Shown here: positions 27,055 through 35,320 of the stretch, piece after piece
Position numbering within the stretch: the stretch's first letter is position 1
Layout: each line of letters begins with the position of its first letter
Source: Candidatus Gastranaerophilales bacterium HUM_1
GTDB taxonomy: Bacteria > Cyanobacteriota > Vampirovibrionia > Gastranaerophilales > Gastranaerophilaceae
Length of the DNA: 64,000 nt
Reading direction: 5' to 3'
Assembly: GCA_002103105.1 (NCBI GenBank)
Contig: DAAY01000004.1
Location: forward strand, 100,419-164,418
The notes under the pieces: generated by a model
Seen by the model: the letters and a program-made list of their open reading frames with translations, nothing else
What the model was told of the DNA's origin: nothing
Databases searched by the model: none
Translations under genes and position numbers: made by a program

Positions 27055-28122
27055 ATGGAAAAGAAAACATTATTTAGCGAACAAACAGTAAAAATTGGTC
27101 CTGATTCAGGATATGATAATTATATTATGGCGATTGAATCAAGTTGTGACGAAACAGCATGTGCAATCGTAAAAAATGGGAGAGAAGTAGTCGCAAATGT
27201 CGTTGCTTCTCAAATTAAAACTCACGAAAAATTTGGCGGGGTTATTCCAGAAATTGCAGCAAGAGAACACCTTGATGCAATAAATATTATTGTCCAAGAA
27301 GCCTTTGAACAATCTGGACTAAAACCAGAGCAAATTACTGCATTTGCAGGAACAGTTGGACCTGGACTCGTTGGCTGTTTGCTAGTCGGACTTAATGCCG
27401 CTAAAACTTTAGCACTTGTTCATGACAAACCGTTTATCGGAGTTAATCACCTTAACGCACACCTTTGCGGAAATTATATTGATACCGATATTAAGCCGCC
27501 ATTTATGGCTCTTTTGGTTAGTGGTGGACACACACAAATTATTGATGTTGAATCTTATTCAAAACAAACAATTCTTGGTGAAACAATTGACGATGCAGTA
27601 GGAGAAGCATATGACAAAGTTGCAAGACTAATTGGACTTCCATATCCTGGAGGACCAAGATTAGATAAGCTCGCACAAGTTGGAAATCCAAAAGCTTACG
27701 AACTCCCAGAAGGGAAGGTTGATGGTTACAACTTCTCTTTCAGTGGACTTAAAACGGCAGTACTTCGTCTTGTAAAGAAATTAAAGGCTGAATATTGCAC
27801 CGAAGAATGCCCAGAATTACCAGAAAACGTTATCCAAGATATATGTGCAAGTTTTCAAGAAGATGTTTCTAAAACTCTTGTTAAGAAATTAAAGAAAGCA
27901 ACTCAAGAACGTGGCTACAAACAAGTAGTTATTGCTGGTGGAGTTGCAGCAAATTCAGAAATTCGTAAAAAAGTTTTTGACCTAGAAAAAGAAGGTTATA
28001 GAGTAAATGCTCCTGCAATGAAATTCTGCACAGATAATGCTGCAATGGTTGCATCTTGTGCATATTTCAATACAAATACTTTTGATGATATTGATGTTGA
28101 AGTATTTTCTAGAGTTAAATAA
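27055..28122 (+). CDS. tsaD: tRNA N6-threonylcarbamoyladenosine transferase TsaD
   Basis: Universal enzyme making t6A37 in ANN-decoding tRNAs, with TsaB/C/E as partners elsewhere. It has 355 residues. The ASKHA-fold motifs are AIESSCDETACAIV, HEKFGGVIPEIAAREH, GPGLVGCLLVG, NHLNAHL, LVSGGHTQI, DDAVGEAYDKVAR, FSFSGLKTAV and GGVAANSEIR. It has about 24 residues in front of the usual family start. The upstream ATG is supported by a -10 placed for a leaderless transcript, although an internal ATG at 27127 would give the canonical N terminus. Confidence 0.95.
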   Translation: MEKKTLFSEQTVKIGPDSGYDNYIMAIESSCDETACAIVKNGREVVANVVASQIKTHEKFGGVIPEIAAREHLDAINIIVQEAFEQSGLKPEQITAFAGTVGPGLVGCLLVGLNAAKTLALVHDKPFIGVNHLNAHLCGNYIDTDIKPPFMALLVSGGHTQIIDVESYSKQTILGETIDDAVGEAYDKVARLIGLPYPGGPRLDKLAQVGNPKAYELPEGKVDGYNFSFSGLKTAVLRLVKKLKAEYCTEECPELPENVIQDICASFQEDVSKTLVKKLKKATQERGYKQVVIAGGVAANSEIRKKVFDLEKEGYRVNAPAMKFCTDNAAMVASCAYFNTNTFDDIDVEVFSRVK

Positions 28123-28177
28123 AAAAGGCAATTTCTTTACCCTTTATGTTTTTATAAATAAGTAAAGGGAAATATAA

Positions 28178-28819
28178 ATGTCTTTAGTAACTACAATATC
28201 TAGCTCTGCATTAAAAGTTGGGAAACACAAAATTCCCAAATACCTGTATCATATTACTCCAACTAAAAACGTCGAAAACATTCAAAAAAAAGGCTTGCAA
28301 ATGACAGAAGATGACCTTTTTGGCGAAGGTGTTTTTATGTTTGATTTAGCAAATCTTACCAAATTTTGGACAAAAACAAACAACAAACAAAAGACTAATT
28401 TTGCACAAACCTTGATAGACTATGTTACAAGGCGAAGCGGAAATTTTTCTATTTCCATATTTAGGATACCAACAAAAAACATACCAACAGATGCCTTGTC
28501 AATAAGGCGACAAGATAAATTATTTGAAATCGTTAACAAATACGAAACCACCTCTGATATATACAATGCTTATGCAAGAAAAGAAATAACTGAAAAGGTT
28601 ATGGATGAAATTACTATTGGCTCGCCAGCAACTCTATCAAATAAATTTGACAGAAAGAAAATCCCCATTGAATATATTCTAGAAGAAAATATTCCAGCTA
28701 AAGATATAGAACTCTTTGGAACTGCAAAAGTAGATTTTAATAATTTAGACTTAAAAAGCATACTCAAACAATTATTTGCAGACAAAAAAGAAAATATATT
28801 TTTATATAAATTTTTATAA
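28178..28819 (+). CDS. Putative ADP-ribosyltransferase-fold protein (H-type N-terminal motif)
   Basis: Not assigned to a named family. Residues 22-56 read YLYHIT, then NVENIQKKGL, then GEGVFMF. This H-x-T / N-x-x-x-I-x-x-x-GL / GxGVF pattern is typical of the first strand-helix of ART-fold enzymes such as DarT/DUF4433-like and KptA-like proteins. His25 would be the NAD-contacting residue. The C-terminal Glu of the H-Y-E triad cannot be fixed by eye. The protein is 213 residues, has no signal peptide and lies alone between tsaD and the convergent gshB. It could be a toxin, effector or RNA/nucleotide enzyme. Confidence 0.5.
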   Translation: MSLVTTISSSALKVGKHKIPKYLYHITPTKNVENIQKKGLQMTEDDLFGEGVFMFDLANLTKFWTKTNNKQKTNFAQTLIDYVTRRSGNFSISIFRIPTKNIPTDALSIRRQDKLFEIVNKYETTSDIYNAYARKEITEKVMDEITIGSPATLSNKFDRKKIPIEYILEENIPAKDIELFGTAKVDFNNLDLKSILKQLFADKKENIFLYKFL

Positions 28820-28820
28820 T

Positions 28821-29792
28821 TTATACCACTGCAAGCATACGCTTTTCTGCCATAGAAAGAATATAATCCGCAATTTTATCTTCTAAATGACAACCAAAAT
28901 GATTGTTTATTTCTTTAATGAAATAACAAGGACTAGTAACATTGACTTCAATAATTTTTCCATCAATTACATCTAAACCAGTCATATAAATACCCATAGA
29001 AGAAAGCTTTTCTGCAACGGGTTTGAATTTTGCTTTTTCCTCTTCTGATAAAAGAGCCTTCTTAATATTGTTATCATTATGCTCGCAAAATTTAAAGTCA
29101 TCATTACTTGGAGTTTTTTGAACACAAAAATCTAAAACTTCATCACCTAAGAATAAAACCCTCTTATCACCATTGACAGCTTTTGGAATATATTTTTGCA
29201 CCATAATCAATTGTTTTCTATTATTAGTCATTGAATTTATGATTACAGCAGTATTCTTATCGCCAGCCTTCAAATACATAACCCCTCCGCCAAAACATTG
29301 GTTTAAAGGTTTCAAAATAATTTCTTCATTTTCAGCCAAAAACTTCATAATATCAGCTTTTTGAGAAGTTACAATATTTTTAGGCATCAAATCATTAAAC
29401 ATTACGGCGTGTAATTTTTCATTAAAATTCCGTATTGCAGTCGTATCATTCATAACAAAAGTTTTTGACTTATCGACAAAATCAAAAACATATGTAGCGT
29501 TAATATAGTCCAAATCAACTGGAGGGTCAGGTCTAAACATAACAAGATTAAAATCTTCTATTTTATATTCAGACAAACTTTCCTTGTCATAACAGATTTC
29601 TTCACCTTCAATATATGAATTATAGCAAGAGGTATAAGCCATAGCCGATTTTAGTTTTAGCATATCAATTGTTGCAATTCTAACCTCATGCCCTCTTTTT
29701 AAAAAGCTTTTAATAAGCCAAAAATTAGTAACAAGATTGTTAAACTCAAAATACTTCAACTCTAATCGATCTATAACAAATAATATTTTCAT
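28821..29792 (-). CDS. gshB: Glutathione synthetase-like ATP-grasp enzyme
   Basis: A 323-residue ATP-grasp ligase of the prokaryotic GshB type, which joins gamma-Glu-Cys and Gly. It shows an N-terminal Rossmann-like domain ending in MFRPDPPVD, the ATP-binding LKPLNQCFGGGVMYL, the GDKRVLFLGDEV segment and the C-terminal GLDVIDGKIIEVNVTSPCYF. These match GshB better than RimK. No gshA is nearby, so whether glutathione itself is made cannot be told. The start has an AGAGG site. It converges with the ART-like gene with no spacer between them. Confidence 0.85.
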   Translation of the reverse strand: MKILFVIDRLELKYFEFNNLVTNFWLIKSFLKRGHEVRIATIDMLKLKSAMAYTSCYNSYIEGEEICYDKESLSEYKIEDFNLVMFRPDPPVDLDYINATYVFDFVDKSKTFVMNDTTAIRNFNEKLHAVMFNDLMPKNIVTSQKADIMKFLAENEEIILKPLNQCFGGGVMYLKAGDKNTAVIINSMTNNRKQLIMVQKYIPKAVNGDKRVLFLGDEVLDFCVQKTPSNDDFKFCEHNDNNIKKALLSEEEKAKFKPVAEKLSSMGIYMTGLDVIDGKIIEVNVTSPCYFIKEINNHFGCHLEDKIADYILSMAEKRMLAVV

Positions 29793-29813
29793 AATACCTC
29801 TTTTTATAAATTA

Positions 29814-30479
29814 TTATTTAATTTCAGCAGGATTTAAAATTTGACAAGCAGTATTGCCCATAGAAATAAGTCTTGTGAATTTTTCTAAATCAGCTTGAAT
29901 TTCTGGGAAAGTACCATAGTGCATAGGAATTACAGTTCTTACGCCCAACCATTTTGCAGCCATAGCAGCGTGTTCAACATCCATTGTATAATTTCCACCA
30001 ATAGGCAAAAGAGCAATTTGTGGAGCATATAATTCTTTAATAGTCTTCATTTCACTAGACAAGCAAGTATCACCAGCATGATAAATTCTTACACCATCAA
30101 CATCTAACAAAATACTTGCAGCATTTCCACCATATCTTCCATCTGGCAAAGAGCTTGAATGAAATGCAGGTAAAAATACCGCTCTACCCCAAGAATAATT
30201 AATCCAAGCACCCAAACCAATAGGCTTAGATTTTGCACCCTGTTCTTTAATATAATAAGCAAGTTCTGCAACAGCTGTAACTTCAATATCTTTTTCTTTC
30301 GCAATTTCGATAGCTTCACCAAGATGATCGCCGTGAGCATGAGTTAATAAAATATCTTTAATTGGTTCTTCATGCCAATTGTACTTTTCATTTACAGATA
30401 CAAGCGGATCAATTAAAACAGCGTTATCACCATTTTTAATTTCAAATGCACTATGACCAATATATTTTAAATCTACCAT
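29814..30479 (-). CDS. UPF0173-family metallo-beta-lactamase-fold hydrolase
   Basis: A 221-residue metal-dependent hydrolase. The family pattern starts YIGHSAFEIKNGDNAVLIDPLVS, with the metal motif THAHGDHLGEA (HxHxDH), then AFHSSS, YHAGDTCLSSEM and PMHYGTF. This is the YtkL/UPF0173 group of beta-lactamase-fold proteins with unknown substrate. I use ATG 30479 after AGAGG; a GTG at 30482 is an alternative start one codon earlier. The gene is 21 nt upstream of gshB in the same direction, so the two may form a small operon. Confidence 0.88.
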   Translation of the reverse strand: MVDLKYIGHSAFEIKNGDNAVLIDPLVSVNEKYNWHEEPIKDILLTHAHGDHLGEAIEIAKEKDIEVTAVAELAYYIKEQGAKSKPIGLGAWINYSWGRAVFLPAFHSSSLPDGRYGGNAASILLDVDGVRIYHAGDTCLSSEMKTIKELYAPQIALLPIGGNYTMDVEHAAMAAKWLGVRTVIPMHYGTFPEIQADLEKFTRLISMGNTACQILNPAEIK

Positions 30480-30535
30480 CACTAACCTCTTCTCTTTTTC
30501 CTATTACGACTATTTCAATTTATCATAATTTAATA

Positions 30536-30541
30536 TAAAAT
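30536..30541 (+). promoter_or_regulatory. Putative -10 of leaderless ribD
   Basis: TAAAAT ends exactly 6 nt before ATG 30548. No purine-rich ribosome site is present between it and the start. Confidence 0.5.
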
Positions 30542-30547
30542 ACAAAT

Positions 30548-31594
30548 ATGAAAAATTATATTACAGAGATGAATAAGTGCATAGAACTAGCTAAACAAGC
30601 AGAGGGAAAAACTTCTCCTAACCCAATGGTTGGATGCGTAATTTTAAATGATAAAAATGAAATTATCTCAACTGGGTATCATAAAAAATACGGAGAAAAC
30701 CATGCAGAACGAGATGCACTCTTAAAACTAGAAAATGCGACTGGTTGCACACTTGTCGTAAATCTTGAGCCATGTTCTCATTTTGGGAAAACCCCACCTT
30801 GTGCAGATTTAATAATAGAAAAAGGAATAAAAAGGGTTATCTATGGGATGAAAGATGTTAACCCCATCGTTGCAGGAAACGGACTAAAAAAACTTCAAGA
30901 AGCGGGAATTGAAATTATTGGACCAATTTTAGAAGATGAATGCAAAAAATTAAATGAAGTTTTCATAAAAAACCAAACGAAGCATAAAACATTTGTAGCT
31001 CTAAAAACAGCAACAACTATTGATGGAAAAATTGCAACACAAACAGGAGATTCTAAATGGATAACGTCTGAAGATGCAAGAAGAGAAGTTCGCAATATTC
31101 GAAATAGATATGATGCAATTTTAACATCTTCTGCAACAGTTATTGCAGACAATCCTACAATGGAACACAAATGCAAAATTATTTTAGATAGAAAATTAAA
31201 AACAGACATAAATTCAACAATTTACAAACAAGGAAAAATTTTTGTTTTCTATGATGAAAATATAGACATTGAAAACAACGCACAGGGAAATATTACATAT
31301 ATTCCAACAAAAACCGAAAATAATAAGCTAGATATTGAATTTATACTAAATAAGCTTTATGACTTAGGAATAATGAGTATCCTCGTTGAATCTGGAGGAA
31401 AATTAAATGGTAGTTTTATGCCTTATATTGATAAACTTTATCATTTCATTGCTCCTAAAATTTTGGGAGATAATAGCGGGAAATCCTGCTTTGACGGAAA
31501 CAAAATAGACAAAATATCAAATTGTACTAATTTATTATTTGAAAATTCTATAAATTTTCCACCAGATATTTTAGTAATTTATAATAAACAATAA
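30548..31594 (+). CDS. ribD: RibD, bifunctional riboflavin deaminase/reductase
   Basis: Catalyses the second and third steps of riboflavin synthesis from GTP. It has 348 residues. The N-terminal cytidine-deaminase-fold domain has its zinc ligands in NHAERDALLKL (His52, Glu54) and EPCSHFGKTPPCADLI (Cys76, Cys85). The C-terminal reductase domain begins near TATTIDGKIATQTGDSKWIT. All key residues are present. No other rib genes are adjacent. A perfect terminator follows. Confidence 0.95.
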   Translation: MKNYITEMNKCIELAKQAEGKTSPNPMVGCVILNDKNEIISTGYHKKYGENHAERDALLKLENATGCTLVVNLEPCSHFGKTPPCADLIIEKGIKRVIYGMKDVNPIVAGNGLKKLQEAGIEIIGPILEDECKKLNEVFIKNQTKHKTFVALKTATTIDGKIATQTGDSKWITSEDARREVRNIRNRYDAILTSSATVIADNPTMEHKCKIILDRKLKTDINSTIYKQGKIFVFYDENIDIENNAQGNITYIPTKTENNKLDIEFILNKLYDLGIMSILVESGGKLNGSFMPYIDKLYHFIAPKILGDNSGKSCFDGNKIDKISNCTNLLFENSINFPPDILVIYNKQ

Positions 31595-31607
31595 CATTTT
31601 TGGCATT

Positions 31608-31639
31608 AAAAAAGGAAGCTCAAACGAGCTTCCTTTTTT
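31608..31639. terminator. Bidirectional terminator between ribD and tsf
   Basis: AAAAAAGGAAGCTC (31608-31621) and GAGCTTCCTTTTTT (31626-31639) form a perfect 14-bp stem with a 4-nt loop. It serves the convergent ribD (+) and tsf (-) genes. Confidence 0.92.
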
Positions 31640-31660
31640 CAAAACATTCTGATTCTGTTA

Positions 31661-32524
31661 CTAACCTTTAACTTGAGCCATAACTTCTTCAGCAAAGTTA
31701 TCTTGACGTTTTTCAAGACCTTCACCTAATTCATATCTAGTGAAAGCTTTGATTGTCAATTTACCTTCAATAAGTTGAGAAATTGTTTGGCTAGGATCTT
31801 TAACGAATGGTTGTTCAAGTAAGCATCTTTCAGCCATCAACTTGTTAACACGACCTTCAACAATTTTAGCTCTGATATTTTCAGGCTTTTTCAACAAATC
31901 TTCTTTACCCATTTCGATTCTAGTTTCTTCATCAATTTCAGATTGAGGAATTTCTGCTCTTGAAACGAATTTTGGTGCAGAAGATGCGATGTGCAAGCAA
32001 ATATCGTTCATCAAATCTTTATCTTCTTTATCAGTTGATAAAAGAACACCGATTTTTCCGTTGTGAATATAAGTTGCAACAGGTCCTTCATATCTAACAA
32101 ATCTTCTTACAGTAATTTTTTCACCGATAGAAGCGATTTTTTCTTTTAATGCTTCACCGATTAATTTATCGCAAGATGGGCAAGTTGTAGCCAATAAAGC
32201 ATCCACGTCAGCAGGTTTTAAATCTTCAACGTGTTTAGCCATATTTGCAACTAAAGTTTTAAATTCATCGTTTTTAGCAACGAAGTCAGTTTCACAGTTA
32301 ACTTCAACCATTGCACCACCGTTAGCGTCAACGAAAGAATCTACACGGCCTTCAGCAGCAATTCTGCCCATTTTCTTTTCAGCAGAAGCCATACCTTTTT
32401 GGCGTAAGAATTCAGTTGCTTTTTCCATATCTCCGTCAACTTCAACTAATGCTTTTTTAGCATCCATCATGCCAGCACCAGTCTTATCACGAAGTTCTTT
32501 AACCATTTGAGCTGTAATATTCAT
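31661..32524 (-). CDS. tsf: Translation elongation factor Ts
   Basis: Nucleotide exchange factor for EF-Tu. It has 287 residues. The N-terminal UBA-like domain reads KELRDKTGAGMMDAKKALVE, and the core contact motif is NCETDFVAKNDEFK. The middle has a CPSC pair (TTCPSCDKLIG) that is not part of the usual core and might be a lineage feature. It is downstream of rpsB in the same direction with a 77-nt spacer, the classic rpsB-tsf operon. AAGGAGAA precedes the ATG. Confidence 0.97.
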   Translation of the reverse strand: MNITAQMVKELRDKTGAGMMDAKKALVEVDGDMEKATEFLRQKGMASAEKKMGRIAAEGRVDSFVDANGGAMVEVNCETDFVAKNDEFKTLVANMAKHVEDLKPADVDALLATTCPSCDKLIGEALKEKIASIGEKITVRRFVRYEGPVATYIHNGKIGVLLSTDKEDKDLMNDICLHIASSAPKFVSRAEIPQSEIDEETRIEMGKEDLLKKPENIRAKIVEGRVNKLMAERCLLEQPFVKDPSQTISQLIEGKLTIKAFTRYELGEGLEKRQDNFAEEVMAQVKG

Positions 32525-32559
32525 GTATATTTTCTCCTTCTCTTTATAAAAGCTACTAA

Positions 32560-32585
32560 GGCACTAAGTGAATATTCTTAGTGCC
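32560..32585 (-). promoter_or_regulatory. Hairpin in the rpsB-tsf spacer
   Basis: GGCACTAAG (32560-32568) pairs perfectly with CTTAGTGCC (32577-32585), with an 8-nt loop. There is no T run, so it is more likely an attenuator, processing site or mRNA stabiliser that tunes tsf relative to rpsB. Confidence 0.55.
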
Positions 32586-32601
32586 AAAGTATCTTAAAAC
32601 C

Positions 32602-33372
32602 TTATGCTTCTGTTTTAGCTTCTTCAGCAGCGTTAGCATCTTCAGCTGAAATTTTTTCAACTTTTTTTGCTTCGTTTGCTTTGTTTTCTCTCAATTGTTT
32701 ACCTTCCAAAACAGCATCAGCCAATTTAGAAGTAATCAATTTGATTGATCTGATAGCATCATCATTACCAGGGATAATGTAGTTGATACCATCTGGGTTA
32801 GCATTTGTATCTGCTAAACAGATAACAGGAATACCTAATTTGTTAGCTTCTTTAATAGCAATATCTTCTTTGTCTTGGTCAACAACGAAAATCAATTCAG
32901 GAAGACCTCTCATTTCTTTGATACCGCCTAAAGTTTTAGACAATTTAGAAAGTTGTCTGTTCAATTGAGCAACTTCTTTTTTAGGTAATTTATCAACATA
33001 ACCATTGCTGATAAATTCTTCCATTTCTTTTAGTTTGTTAACTCTGCCTCTGATAGTTTCAAAGTTAGTTAACATACCACCTAACCATCTTCTATTGATG
33101 AAATAAGCACCAGATCTTTTAGCTTCTTCAGCAACTACTTCAGCAGCTTGTTTTTTAGTACCAACAAAAAGAATATTTTTTCCTTTTGCAGCATAATCTC
33201 TAACTAAAGCATATGCTTCGTCTAATAAATCAGTTGTTTTTCTTAAATCAATTACATAGATACCATTTCTTGCACCATAAATATATGGTTTCATTTTTGG
33301 GTTCCATCTTTGTGTTTGGTGTCCGAAATGTACACCTGCTTCTAAAAGTTCAATCATAGATGCTACTGGCAT
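32602..33372 (-). CDS. rpsB: 30S ribosomal protein S2
   Basis: Ribosomal protein of 256 residues. It has the N-terminal [25 protein letters not shown], the central [15 protein letters not shown] and PDLIF-like [20 protein letters not shown], and an Ala/Lys/Glu-rich C-terminal tail of about 30 residues. AAGGAG precedes the ATG. A promoter and a structured leader of about 100 nt lie upstream. Confidence 0.98.
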   Translation of the reverse strand: MPVASMIELLEAGVHFGHQTQRWNPKMKPYIYGARNGIYVIDLRKTTDLLDEAYALVRDYAAKGKNILFVGTKKQAAEVVAEEAKRSGAYFINRRWLGGMLTNFETIRGRVNKLKEMEEFISNGYVDKLPKKEVAQLNRQLSKLSKTLGGIKEMRGLPELIFVVDQDKEDIAIKEANKLGIPVICLADTNANPDGINYIIPGNDDAIRSIKLITSKLADAVLEGKQLRENKANEAKKVEKISAEDANAAEEAKTEA

Positions 33373-33504
33373 CGGTTTTCTCCTTATGTTAAATGTATTG
33401 TACTACGGGCTGCATAGCCTCATCTTAGTCATGCTAAAGACTAGGGCGAACCTATCAGGCTAATGTAACCAATAATATAATAGTATAAAAATACCGATAT
33501 GCAA
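33373..33504 (-). promoter_or_regulatory. rpsB promoter and structured leader
   Basis: On the minus strand TTGCAT (33504-33499) and TATTAT (33482-33477) are 16 nt apart, predicting a start near 33470. The leader of about 98 nt contains GCCT/AGGC arms enclosing TAGTC-N8-GACTA, followed by AAGGAG. A protein-binding leader for S2 feedback control is plausible from position alone. Confidence 0.45.
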
Positions 33505-33526
33505 ATTTCTACGATACAAAACTTAA

Positions 33527-34198
33527 TTATGGCATATTGTGTAAATAATAATAAGAGCAACCAAAACCATGGTCATTCTTTTCTTTTTTACAAGTTCCAT
33601 TTCCAGACGTTAAACCAACCTTAACACCATCAGCAGCACCCCAACCTGTATGATAGCCTTTTGCGGGATTAACAACATACTTATCAAAATCGACTAATGC
33701 TGCAAAAACATCTTTTCCAGCTACATTTGGTTTTGAATATCCATTTACGTCAATGTACACAATAAAAGAGTCAAAACAAATTAAAGCTCCATCTAAAGTA
33801 GAAGAACAAGAAGAACCACCACCTAAACCAGCCATACTTTGACCAAGATAAAGACCATTTAAAGCTTTTATAGGATAATCTTTAGGAATACAACCCTCTT
33901 CAACAGCTTTTCCTTCGTGACAAATTTTGCCCAACTTCATATAATGTGAAAGAGCTGTCAAATAAGCGAATTCTTGCTCCCCTTGAGTATTAAAAGAAGT
34001 TACAAAATCATCAGGAGTTGCTTCATCAGCTTGCATTAGCCGAACACCTTGAGCTAATGCAGAATACGCTTTTCGCCAAGACACAACATGTTGACGTTGT
34101 TGAGATTTTGAAACTAAAGTAGGTATAGTCATTGCCGCAACGACACCTATAATGCCTAAAGTAATCAAAACTTCCGCTAACGTAAAACCTTTTTTCAT
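33527..34198 (-). CDS. Type IV prepilin-like protein
   Basis: A 223-residue prepilin. I use ATG 34198 (MKKGFTLAEV), 9 nt after a GGAGG site; a TTG three codons earlier is less likely. The leader MKKG is followed by FTLAEVLITLGIIGVVAAMT, with Gly at -1 and Glu at +5, a canonical PilD substrate. The globular domain has VDVNGYSKPNVAGKDVF (the block shared with the other pilin-like proteins here) and six Cys residues, with C-terminal FGCSYYYLHNMP. It is probably a minor pilin or pseudopilin of the same system as the prepilin at 26282. Confidence 0.88.
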   Translation of the reverse strand: MKKGFTLAEVLITLGIIGVVAAMTIPTLVSKSQQRQHVVSWRKAYSALAQGVRLMQADEATPDDFVTSFNTQGEQEFAYLTALSHYMKLGKICHEGKAVEEGCIPKDYPIKALNGLYLGQSMAGLGGGSSCSSTLDGALICFDSFIVYIDVNGYSKPNVAGKDVFAALVDFDKYVVNPAKGYHTGWGAADGVKVGLTSGNGTCKKEKNDHGFGCSYYYLHNMP

Positions 34199-34308
34199 GT
34201 CAAACAACCTCCAGTTGAAATAAGATTATCACATTTTAACTACCAGTGCAAGAATTTATTTATCATTACTGTTTTACTTCTATAAGTTAACATTTAACTA
34301 GGATTATT

Positions 34309-34635
34309 ATGAAAGATAAGATTTGTAGCATTTTAGGGAAAAATATCAAAAAATATAGAAAATTACGTGGGCTTACACAAGAAAAAATGGCCGAACTTAT
34401 AGAAATTGAAGTTCGGACCTTGAGTTTGATAGAAACAGGAAACAATTTTGTTACATCCAAAACACTTGGCAAATTAGCCGAAGTTTTACAAGTTAGTCCG
34501 TCAATACTCTTAGAAGACGCAAACTCTAATAATACAGAACAATTATATTCCGATTCGTTAAAAGCTCTTGAAATTCTAAAAAATAACCCCGAAAAATTAA
34601 AAGCCCTCAATTACATCCTTAATGGGCTATTATAA
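34309..34635 (+). CDS. XRE-family transcriptional regulator
   Basis: A 108-residue protein with an N-terminal helix-turn-helix: LGKNIKKYRKLRGLTQEKMAELIEIEVRTLSLIETG (about 9-44), with the classic Gln-Glu-x-x-A-E recognition pattern. The rest (SKTLGKLAEVLQVSPSILLE, then a helical tail) completes a cro/C1 domain and a short dimerisation region. No ligand-binding domain. It is transcribed away from the neighbouring prepilin gene, which might be its target. The start is close behind AGGATTATT. Confidence 0.8.
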   Translation: MKDKICSILGKNIKKYRKLRGLTQEKMAELIEIEVRTLSLIETGNNFVTSKTLGKLAEVLQVSPSILLEDANSNNTEQLYSDSLKALEILKNNPEKLKALNYILNGLL

Positions 34636-34662
34636 TAAAATTTAACAAATACTATCAAAATC

Positions 34663-34741
34663 TTGCAAAAAAATATTTTTTTATGTATTAATATAGATAC
34701 TCACATCCTCAATAGAGTACGTGCAACGTCATTGGTTGCAC
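34663..34741 (+). promoter_or_regulatory. rpsT promoter and 5' UTR hairpin
   Basis: TTGCAA (34663-34668) and TATTAA (34686-34691) are 17 nt apart. In the leader, GTGCAAC (34721-34727) and GTTGCAC (34735-34741) form a perfect 7-bp hairpin with a 7-nt loop, 28 nt before the start codon. It may be a site for S20 autoregulation or an mRNA stability element. Confidence 0.5.
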
Positions 34742-34769
34742 ACAAATTATAGGAAAGGTAAATTCAATT

Positions 34770-35042
34770 ATGGCAAATATTAAATCTGCTAAAAAAAGAG
34801 TGTTAATTGCTGAAGCAAACAGACAAAGAAACGTTGCATTCAAAACTTCAATCAAAACTGCTGTTAAGAAAACATTAGAATTAGCAAAAGGTGAAGATAA
34901 AGAAGCATTAAATGCAGCTCTTTCTAAAGCATACCAATTATGCGACAAAGCTGTTGTTAAAGGTATTTTGCACAAAAATACAGCTGCTAGAAAAAAATCA
35001 AGATTAACTCTTGCAGTTAAAAAAATCTCAGCTAACGCTTAA
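34770..35042 (+). CDS. rpsT: 30S ribosomal protein S20
   Basis: A small basic ribosomal protein of 90 residues, binding 16S rRNA. MANIKSAKKRVLIAEANRQRN is the family N terminus, and KGILHKNTAARKKSRLTLAVKK is the conserved C-terminal helix. The gene is monocistronic, with its own promoter, an AGGAAAGG ribosome site, a leader hairpin and a strong terminator. Confidence 0.97.
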   Translation: MANIKSAKKRVLIAEANRQRNVAFKTSIKTAVKKTLELAKGEDKEALNAALSKAYQLCDKAVVKGILHKNTAARKKSRLTLAVKKISANA

Positions 35043-35065
35043 TTGAAAACTTATATTGAGAAACA

Positions 35066-35103
35066 AAAACCCGAAAGTCAAAATCTGATTTTCGGGTTTT
35101 TGT
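35066..35103. terminator. Terminator after rpsT
   Basis: AAAACCCGAAA and TTTTCGGGTTTT pair around a loop of about 11 nt, followed by T-rich sequence on the plus strand. The symmetry would also allow minus-strand function. Confidence 0.9.
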
Positions 35104-35106
35104 AAT

Positions 35107-35215
35107 AAAAATTAGCTGAAATCTTCGCTTCGCTCTGAATGACGTGACGATCATTTCCTCCCCAAGGGAGGAGGGTTAGGGAGAGGGGTTGATAAAAGAA
35201 AAACCTCTCTAGAAA
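35107..35215. repeat. Candidate interspersed intergenic repeat element
   Basis: A GC-richer island in an AT-rich spacer. It contains CTTCGCTTCGCTCTGAATGACG, a word type common in dispersed bacterial intergenic repeats, then a hairpin TCCTCCC-caa-GGGAGGA (35156-35172) and a second pairing GAGAGG (35181-35186) / CCTCTC (35204-35209). No copy can be confirmed within this window. The rest of the 35043-35320 gap holds the rpsT terminator and the pxpA promoter region (TATAAT near 35281). Confidence 0.4.
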
Positions 35216-35320
35216 TTGTAACTTTTCGCATCAACATTGTAAAAAATATATTAAGATAGCGAATATTTTTCTTTATGTTATATAATATAAAAAGATATTA
35301 GATTAGTAGAGATTAGTATT

